Part shown: positions 6,916 through 11,839 of the stretch, one piece after another
Numbering within the stretch: the stretch's first letter is position 1
How the letters are laid out: every line of letters begins with the position of its first letter
Assembly: GCA_016201195.1 (NCBI GenBank)
Contig: JACQDI010000970.1
Location: 1 to 11,839 of the forward strand
Direction: 5' to 3'
Source of the DNA: Acidobacteriota bacterium
GTDB lineage: Bacteria > Acidobacteriota > Terriglobia > Bryobacterales > JACQDG01
Length of the DNA: 11,839 bases
Notes under the pieces: generated by a model
Told to the model about the DNA's origin: nothing
The model's input: the letters and a program-made list of their open reading frames with translations, nothing else
The model's database searches: none
Program-made: the position numbers and the translations under genes

Positions 6916-6921
6916 CTCCCT
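6916..6921 (-). promoter_or_regulatory. Ribosome binding site of the TPR lipoprotein gene
   Basis: Minus-strand AGGGAG lies 5 bases before the ATG at 6910, selecting this start over the upstream codon at 6940. Confidence 0.65.
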
Positions 6922-6923
6922 CG

Positions 6924-7349
6924 TTATTGGCCCGCTTCAATCTTAGCGGTGATCAAGCCGATTTTATCAATTCCGGCGCCCTTGGCAATATCGATCACCT
7001 CGGCGACATCGACAAAATTGAGGCTGGAGTCGCCCTTGACGAAAACCACCCGCTCGGCGCGCGTCTTGAAGATCTCCTCGAGCCGCTGTCCCAGCAGGCG
7101 CTTGTCCACCGGGTCCTGGTTGACGGAAATCTGGTTGCCGGGGCTGACCAAAATCACCACCGTGCGGATATTCTCCTGCACGACCTGCTGGTTGGGATTG
7201 GGCTGCGGTACCAGCGCTTCCAGGCCCTTGGGCTTGCTGGGGGCAACGATCATGAAGATGATCAGCAGCACCAGCAGCACATCGATGAGGGGCGTCATGT
7301 TGATGTCGGAACGGGGGCCGCTGCCGGGCCCTGCCACTGCCATTGCCAT
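6924..7349 (-). CDS. exbD: ExbD/TolR biopolymer transport protein, second copy
   Basis: A stator partner of ExbB that carries the proton-responsive aspartate and passes energy to TonB. It has 141 residues: a short cytoplasmic tail, one transmembrane helix (about 20-37, PLIDVLLVLLIIFMIVAP) with the conserved aspartate D23 preceded by SDINMTP, and a periplasmic domain (about 55-141) ending GIDKIGLITAKIE. Length and layout are normal. An AGGAG site lies 7 bases before the ATG at 7349. It is 34 bases after the first exbD and 13 bases before the TPR gene's ATG. It differs clearly from the upstream copy in the region after the helix (SKPKGLEALVPQPNPNQQ), so the two are paralogues, not a recent duplication. 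ExbD and TolR cannot be separated by sequence alone; the adjacent tonB favours ExbD. Confidence 0.93.
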   Translation of the reverse strand: MAMAVAGPGSGPRSDINMTPLIDVLLVLLIIFMIVAPSKPKGLEALVPQPNPNQQVVQENIRTVVILVSPGNQISVNQDPVDKRLLGQRLEEIFKTRAERVVFVKGDSSLNFVDVAEVIDIAKGAGIDKIGLITAKIEAGQ

Positions 7350-7383
7350 ATCGATTCTCCTTTGGTTAGGGCTCTCCCCTTGG

Positions 7384-7833
7384 TTACGGCGCGGTGCCGG
7401 GTGCGGCCGCGCCTTTCTCCTCGATCTTCTCGGTTAACAGCCCGATCTGGTCCACGCCCGCGGTGCGGATGTTGTCCACCACCTCCACTACCAGCCCGTA
7501 CTTGGCGCGGGAGTCGCTGTTGACATACACGGTGCGGTCCAGCCGGTTGCTGACCAGGTCCTTGATCTTAGGACCCAGGTCGGCGGGCTGCTGCTGGACC
7601 TTGCCCAGATAGACCCTGCCGTCGCGGGTAATAGCCACGATGACCGCGTCATCCTTGTCGGCCGGGGCCATGGTCGAGGGGTGCCGGGACTTGACCCGCT
7701 CGACGCTAATGCCCTTGGTCAGCATGGGAGTGATAACGATGAAGATGATTAACAGCACCAACATGACGTCGACCATCGGCGTGACGTTGATGTCCGCGAT
7801 GGTGCCGCCCCTGGCTTTGCCTACCATGGCCAT
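7384..7833 (-). CDS. exbD: ExbD/TolR biopolymer transport protein, first copy
   Basis: A 149-residue ExbD-family protein, partner of the ExbB channel. The N-terminal motif IADINVTPMVD leads into the single transmembrane helix (about 19-37) with the proton-pathway aspartate D22. The periplasmic domain (about 60-142) includes VIVAITRDGRVYLGK and VVDNIRTAGVDQIGLLTEK. A short Ala/Pro tail ends the protein. An AAAGGAG site lies 7 bases before the ATG at 7833. The 98-base spacer back to exbB is GC-rich with no clear promoter or terminator, so the gene is probably cotranscribed with exbB. Assignment to the family is firm; which receptor set it serves is unknown. Confidence 0.94.
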   Translation of the reverse strand: MAMVGKARGGTIADINVTPMVDVMLVLLIIFIVITPMLTKGISVERVKSRHPSTMAPADKDDAVIVAITRDGRVYLGKVQQQPADLGPKIKDLVSNRLDRTVYVNSDSRAKYGLVVEVVDNIRTAGVDQIGLLTEKIEEKGAAAPGTAP

Positions 7834-7931
7834 AACAAAACTCCTTTAGAAGTCGGTCCAGCCTTGCGGCCCGCGCGGGGAGACGGTCGCCCCCCTCCGC
7901 CGCGTGTCACGATTCGCCAGGCTCGAAGTCC

Positions 7932-8666
7932 TTACTTGCGTCCGCGCCCTTGGGATCGCTTGATGAAGTAGTCGATCAGCTCCGAGCTGGAGTTATCCAT
8001 CTCGACGTTGAAGGACTCGACCCGCGTGGTGAAGGCGTTGAACATCCACACCGCGGGGACGGCCACAAACAGGCCGATGGCGGTGGTCACCAAGGCCTCG
8101 GAAATACCGCTGGCCACGGCGCCCAGACCGGCCGACTTCTCGCTGGCGATGCCCTTGAACGCGTTGATGATGCCGACCACGGTGCCGAACAGGCCGACGA
8201 AGGGGGCCGTCGAGCCGATAGTGGCCAGGCCGCCCAAACCGCGCTTCAGTTCGGCCTGCACGATGGCTTCGGCGCGCTCCAGCGCCCGCTTCGATGCCTC
8301 GATGTCCTCTCCGGGAATGTCCGCGCCGGCCTCGTGGGCTTTAAATTCCTGCAACCCGGCCGTAACTACTTTGGCCAAGTGGCTCTTTTTGTGACGCTCG
8401 GCAATCTTGACCGCTTCGTCCAGCTTGCCTTCGCGCAGGGCGCCGGCTACTGCCGGGGCAAACGCCCTCGACTGCTTCCGCGCCGCCGAAAACGCCAGCC
8501 AGCGGTCAATCATCACGCCGATGGACCACGCCGACATGATGAACAGCACGATGCAGACGGTTCGCGCGGCCCAGGCCATCTGGTTCCACAGCGAAACCGG
8601 GTCCCAACCAATCGCTTGGGCTTCCTGCAGCAGCAGCATGCCCCAATTCGAAGCTAAAGCAAACAT
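7932..8666 (-). CDS. exbB: ExbB/TolQ/MotA-family proton channel protein
   Basis: An inner-membrane proton channel that, with ExbD, energises TonB. The 244 residues include a periplasmic N-terminal stretch, transmembrane helix 1 (about 33-53, AARTVCIVLFIMSAWSIGVM), a cytoplasmic region with the family's long helices (about 55-145), helix 2 (about 148-170, ATIGSTAPFVGLFGTVVGII) and helix 3 (about 191-211, ALVTTAIGLFVAVPAVWMF). The GSTAPFVGLFGTVVGI and EALVTTAIGLFVAVPA motifs are diagnostic. An AGGAGGG site lies about 10 bases before the ATG at 8666. The spacer from tonB (125 bases) carries a palindrome, so expression relative to tonB may be tuned there. ExbB is preferred over TolQ because tonB, not tolA or tolB, is next to it. 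Confidence 0.94.
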   Translation of the reverse strand: MFALASNWGMLLLQEAQAIGWDPVSLWNQMAWAARTVCIVLFIMSAWSIGVMIDRWLAFSAARKQSRAFAPAVAGALREGKLDEAVKIAERHKKSHLAKVVTAGLQEFKAHEAGADIPGEDIEASKRALERAEAIVQAELKRGLGGLATIGSTAPFVGLFGTVVGIINAFKGIASEKSAGLGAVASGISEALVTTAIGLFVAVPAVWMFNAFTTRVESFNVEMDNSSSELIDYFIKRSQGRGRK

Positions 8667-8721
8667 GAGATTCTAACCCTCCTATGCGAATCGTGTTTTT
8701 GTAAAAGTTAGCCACCCGCCA

Positions 8722-8783
8722 TCAGCCATCAGCTTTCAGCAACCTGACCGGCTGCCGGCCAGTCGCTGAGGGCTGACGGCTGA
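8722..8783. repeat. Palindrome of GCTGANG heptamer units between tonB and exbB
   Basis: The arms 8722-8740 and 8765-8783 are inverted copies with 16 of 19 positions matching; two of the three mismatches would be G-U pairs in plus-strand RNA. Each arm is about three 7-base units (GCTGANG). Inside the loop, CTGACCGGC (8744-8752) and GCCGGCCAG (8754-8762) are also near-perfect inverted copies, so the element can fold as a longer two-tier hairpin. It begins 8 bases after the tonB stop codon. No strong T-run follows on the minus strand. Confidence 0.75.
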
Positions 8784-8791
8784 CAGCTTTC

Positions 8792-9544
8792 TTACTGGCT
8801 CAACGTAAAGTTCACGTCGATCTGCGTAATTACCTCCACCGGCTCGCCGTTGAGCAGAGTCGGCTTGTAACGCCACTGCTTGACTGCTTCGAGCGCCGCC
8901 GGAATCAGCAGCGGGTGGCCGCTGGCTACGGCCAACTGCTCGATGGTCCCGTCCTTGCTGATGACGGCGTTCAGCTTGACCACCCCGGAAATGCGCGCCT
9001 GCTTGGCCAGGGGCGGGTAGACGGGCTTGGGCGCGTTGATCAGGTTGGCCTTCTGCACGTTGCCGCCGACCCGGATGCGCTGGGGCGCCGCCGCCTTGGG
9101 TGCTTCCACCTTGGGCGGAGGAGGCGGGAGATATACCGGGGCGCTGGAGATGATGCCGCCGATGACGCCGCCCACCGCGCCGCCCGGGACGCCACCCGGC
9201 ACGCCGCCCACCACCCCGGCGATCGCCGTGGGCGGGGTTTCACTTTCCTCGATGATCTGCACCTTTTTCGGGATCGCCTTGGGCTGCATCAGCTTGCCGG
9301 CGTCAAACTCGCGCGGCACAATCTTCTGCACCTTCACCACCGGCGGCGGGGGGGCCGGGGGCGGCGGCGGGGGCGGCGCCACCAGGTACGACATCAACTG
9401 GTACGCCGGCAAGGTGTTGGTGTAAATCAAGGGGATCAGAACCATAATCGCGATCGCCACGCACTCCACCAGGAACGACATCACGACCGTGTATTTGGTC
9501 TTCGTCTTGGTCCCTTGCAGGTCGAGCAAACTTTGTTCAAACAT
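8792..9544 (-). CDS. tonB: TonB energy transducer
   Basis: Carries energy from ExbB-ExbD across the periplasm to outer-membrane receptors. The 250 residues have a cytoplasmic N-terminus, one signal-anchor helix (about 19-41, VVMSFLVECVAIAIMVLIPLI), a proline-rich spacer with seven then four consecutive prolines (57-68), a glycine-rich segment of GGV-type repeats (about 110-130), a second proline block (140-144), and a C-terminal TonB domain (about 165-250) with PVYPPLAKQARISGVV, ISKDGTI and LEAVKQWRYKPTLLNGEPV. An AGGAGGG site lies 8 bases before the ATG at 9544. The gene starts 13 bases after the secF stop, so it is probably cotranscribed with secDF. The glycine-rich insert is more unusual than the usual Pro-Lys/Pro-Glu spacer. 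Confidence 0.95.
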   Translation of the reverse strand: MFEQSLLDLQGTKTKTKYTVVMSFLVECVAIAIMVLIPLIYTNTLPAYQLMSYLVAPPPPPPPAPPPPVVKVQKIVPREFDAGKLMQPKAIPKKVQIIEESETPPTAIAGVVGGVPGGVPGGAVGGVIGGIISSAPVYLPPPPPKVEAPKAAAPQRIRVGGNVQKANLINAPKPVYPPLAKQARISGVVKLNAVISKDGTIEQLAVASGHPLLIPAALEAVKQWRYKPTLLNGEPVEVITQIDVNFTLSQ

Positions 9545-9557
9545 TCTGGTTTCCCTC

Positions 9558-10757
9558 CTATCTTCCGGCCACCTTCCGCCGGGTGGCCGTCTTGTCCACC
9601 AGGACCGGACCTCTGGCCGCTCTCCGCTTCTCGGCCAGCCCTTGCCACCAGATCAGGATCGGGCTGGCCACAAACACCGAAGAATAGGTTCCGACGATGA
9701 TACCAACCACCAGCGCAAAAGAAAACCCGCTCAGTACTTCCCCGCCAAACAAGAACAGCGACACCACGGTCAGAAATGTCAGGCCGGAGGTCAGGATGGT
9801 CCGGCTCAGCGTCTGGTTGATGCTGATGTTGATCAATGGCTCGAGCTGGGTGCGCCGCATCAGCTTTAAGTTTTCGCGAATCCGGTCAAAAATCACGATA
9901 GTATCGTTCATCGAGTAGCCGACCAAAGTCAACAGGGCGGCGATGACGGTCAGCGAGATCTCCTTGTTGAACAAGGAGAACAGGCCGACCGTGATGATCA
10001 CATCGTGAAAGACGGCGACCACGGCCGCCACGCCATAAATCCACTCAAAGCGGAACCAGATATAGACCAGCATGCCGCCCAGGGCCAGCAGCGTGGCCTT
10101 GATGGCCTGCCACTGGAGGTCTTTACCGACCTTGGGGCCTACCAACTCCCCGCCCCGGACCGTAAACGGCCCCAAATAGGTCTCTCGCTTGAGCGCGGAT
10201 ATGATATCAGGATTCACGCCGGGAAGGGAGGCCAATTCGTCAAAATTTTTGATCAGGCCCGACCGCGGCGGGGTATTCCGGAAGTTGACGATGTCCTGGG
10301 CCAGCTTTTCGAGCAAGCCAGGTACCGCGGCCGACATGGACCCCCGCAGCCGGTCGGCCAAGGAGGCCGCCCCGGCGTTGTTAAGGTCCAGCTTGCTGGG
10401 GTCCGACCCGAGGGCCGCCTGCAAGGCCTGGATAATGGCGTCGCGGCGGGTGTTCAGGGCCTTCTCCTCAGCGATGTCCAGGCCGATCAGCACCTGGTTG
10501 GTTTCCGGCCTGTCGTAGGGTTGGAGCGTACTGCCGGTCAAACCCTTCTGGTCGAGCGCCACCCGGATCTTGTCCAGCGGCGGGGTCTGCATCGTCTTGA
10601 CCAGGACCAAGGTGCCGCCTCGGAAGTCGATCCCGTAGCGCGGCCCCCCCTTGGCAATCATGCTGATGATCCCGGCGGCCGATAAGAGCACCGATAGCCC
10701 AATGAAAATCAGTTTCTTGCCGAGGAAATCAAAGTTCGTATTGACCAGCAGTTGCAT
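9558..10757 (-). CDS. secF: Protein translocase subunit SecF, enlarged
   Basis: Partner of SecD in the RND-type membrane motor that uses the proton gradient to pull exported proteins through SecYEG. The 399 residues contain helix 1 (about 16-35), the periplasmic motif YGIDFRGGT (41-49), then GPKVGKDL (207-214), and five further membrane helices (about 216-236, 240-262, 267-286, 318-338, 344-370). Signature segments are VFHDVIITVG (249-258) and YSMNDTIVIFDRIRENLK (281-298). Typical SecF is about 300-320 residues; the excess sits in the first periplasmic domain, which runs about 36-215. The extra piece (about 95-195) includes FDELASLPGVNPDIISALKR, which looks like a helix-hairpin-helix. The ATG at 10757 lacks a strong Shine-Dalgarno. 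The gene follows secD by 79 bases and precedes tonB by 13 bases. Confidence 0.95.
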   Translation of the reverse strand: MQLLVNTNFDFLGKKLIFIGLSVLLSAAGIISMIAKGGPRYGIDFRGGTLVLVKTMQTPPLDKIRVALDQKGLTGSTLQPYDRPETNQVLIGLDIAEEKALNTRRDAIIQALQAALGSDPSKLDLNNAGAASLADRLRGSMSAAVPGLLEKLAQDIVNFRNTPPRSGLIKNFDELASLPGVNPDIISALKRETYLGPFTVRGGELVGPKVGKDLQWQAIKATLLALGGMLVYIWFRFEWIYGVAAVVAVFHDVIITVGLFSLFNKEISLTVIAALLTLVGYSMNDTIVIFDRIRENLKLMRRTQLEPLINISINQTLSRTILTSGLTFLTVVSLFLFGGEVLSGFSFALVVGIIVGTYSSVFVASPILIWWQGLAEKRRAARGPVLVDKTATRRKVAGR

Positions 10758-10836
10758 GCGGACACACTTTACGCCGCTGTCAGAACCCTAGACACCGGCT
10801 GCTCGGAAAAGTTCCCGTATTGCCAGAGGACTGGCT

Positions 10837-11839
10837 TCAAATGCTCAACTCCGTGACCTGCTGCCGCCGGGAGAGCACGTAGTCGAAGATCACCCGGCTG
10901 ACAAACACGGCCGTAAATACGTTGGCTACCAGACCAATCGAGAGCGTCACGGCAAAGCCGCGGACCGGTCCCGTCCCGAACAGGAACAGGAAGGCGGACG
11001 AAACGATGGTCGTGACGTGGGTATCGATGATCGTCAAAAAGGCCTTGCTAAAGCCGGCGTCGACGGCCGCCACCACGCTCTTACCTCCCCGTAGCTCCTC
11101 GCGAATGCGCTCGAAAATCAGGACGTTACTGTCTACCGCCATGCCGATGGTCAGGATGACCCCGGCGATGCCCGGGAGGGTCAGGGTGGCCTCGAAGTAG
11201 CCAAGCATGGCCATGAGGATGACGACATTGAGGATCAGGGCCAGCACCGCGTTGACCCCACTGAACTTATAGTAAACCAGCATGAAGATCACCACCGCCA
11301 CCAGGCCGGCGATGCCGCTGATGATCCCCTGGCGGATGGAATCGGCGCCCAGGGAGGGGCCGACGGTGCGTTCCTCGAGCACCAGGATTCCGGCCGGGAG
11401 CGAGCCGGAACGCAGGATCAGGGCCAGGTCGCTGGCTTCCTGCTGATTCCTCATCCCAGTAATCGTGCCATGATCCTCGATGCGGCCATTGATCACCGGG
11501 GCGATGCGGATGCGGCGGTCCAGCACCACCGCCAGCCGGTTATTAATGTTGGCTTCCGTGTAGCGGGCGAATCGCTGGCCGGCTTCCACCGACAGGCTGA
11601 ATTCGGTTTCCCACGACCGGTTCTGATTGTTCTGGACTTCACGGGCGTTGCGCAGATCGCGGCCGGTGATGACCGGGGTCCGCGTAACCAGGTACCAGGT
11701 CTCCTGGCCCGGGGCGGTCTCCCCCCGGTCGACGGACTTGAGGACCTCCGTGTTTTCCGGCAGAACCCCGCCGTGCGCGGCCAGCGCCGCGTCCACTGAG
11801 GGGTATGGCCCGCCCTTAACTTCCGTGTATTCGAGCAGG
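10837..11839 (-). CDS. secD: Protein translocase subunit SecD, C-terminal part (cut by window edge)
   Basis: The start lies beyond the right edge; 333 residues and the TGA stop (10839-10837) are visible. The frame is open through the edge, with residues LLEYTEVKGGPYPS before the GTG at 11796, so that codon is internal. The visible part holds the end of the first periplasmic region, with SecD motifs (TEFSLSVEAGQRFARYTEAN, GRIEDHGTITG, LILRSGSLPAGILVLEERTVGPSLG), and the last five membrane helices. These include TLPGIAGVILTIGMAVDSNV and LIFERIREELR, the conserved SecD signature near the C-terminus. SecD and SecF form the complex that supports late steps of export. The gene continues into secF with a 79-base spacer that shows no terminator with a T-run. 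Confidence 0.95.
   Translation of the reverse strand, partial: LLEYTEVKGGPYPSVDAALAAHGGVLPENTEVLKSVDRGETAPGQETWYLVTRTPVITGRDLRNAREVQNNQNRSWETEFSLSVEAGQRFARYTEANINNRLAVVLDRRIRIAPVINGRIEDHGTITGMRNQQEASDLALILRSGSLPAGILVLEERTVGPSLGADSIRQGIISGIAGLVAVVIFMLVYYKFSGVNAVLALILNVVILMAMLGYFEATLTLPGIAGVILTIGMAVDSNVLIFERIREELRGGKSVVAAVDAGFSKAFLTIIDTHVTTIVSSAFLFLFGTGPVRGFAVTLSIGLVANVFTAVFVSRVIFDYVLSRRQQVTELSI

Noticed and set aside
6911..6940. Longer N-terminus for the TPR lipoprotein starting at 6940
   Set aside because: It would overlap the exbD stop, put ten extra polar residues before the signal peptide, and ignore the good AGGGAG site before 6910.
7834..7931. Possible promoter or RNA element between exbB and the first exbD
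   Set aside because: The spacer is GC-rich and has only weak short complementarities. I see no -10/-35 pair or T-run; only the Shine-Dalgarno near 7841-7847 is convincing.
8667..8720. Candidate promoter upstream of exbB with TTTACA as -35
   Set aside because: No acceptable -10 hexamer occurs 16-18 bases downstream; the expected place is occupied by the exbB Shine-Dalgarno.
1..11839. A new defence, secretion or biosynthetic system
   Set aside because: Every gene is assignable to a known family, and the region has no integrase, transposase, toxin-antitoxin or phage signature. Unusual features are confined to spacers and to variants of known proteins.

Overview
The window is a GC-rich bacterial chromosome segment in which every convincing gene lies on the minus strand, so transcription runs from high to low coordinates. 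The gene content points to Acidobacteriota, probably a Solibacter/Bryobacter-like lineage: a large Oar-like TonB-dependent receptor with an N-terminal carboxypeptidase-regulatory domain, a secDF locus running directly into tonB-exbB-exbD-exbD, an unusually long SecF, and intergenic palindromes built from short tandem units. This assignment is inferred from protein style, not from a marker-gene match.

Layout in transcription order. (1) 11839-9558: the 3' part of secD (cut by the window edge) and complete secF, the membrane motor that assists the Sec translocon. (2) 9544-6101: tonB, exbB, two different exbD genes and a TPR lipoprotein, most with strong Shine-Dalgarno sites. TonB-ExbB-ExbD couples the proton-motive force to outer-membrane receptors. 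The run ends at a good intrinsic terminator (6037-6077). (3) 6029-3834: a full-length bifunctional Rel (RelA/SpoT) enzyme for (p)ppGpp synthesis and hydrolysis. A perfect TATAAT lies just upstream of the same terminator hairpin. (4) 3753-1482: a small DUF971 cysteine-rich protein, a biotin carboxylase and a biotin-carrier protein with overlapping reading frames, together resembling a split alpha subunit of an acyl-CoA carboxylase. (5) 1406-1: the first 468 residues of an Oar-like TonB-dependent receptor, cut by the left edge, plausibly a client of the TonB system encoded upstream.

No stretch without a gene exceeds about 125 bases. The two most structured spacers (3754-3833 and 8667-8791) each hold an imperfect palindrome whose arms consist of three short tandem units. 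I see no tRNA, rRNA, CRISPR array, transposase or phage gene. The window is mostly core physiology. No clearly new multi-gene system is visible; the more interesting signals are the rel leader, the palindromes, the split carboxylase subunit, the twin-CPC DUF971 protein and the enlarged SecF.
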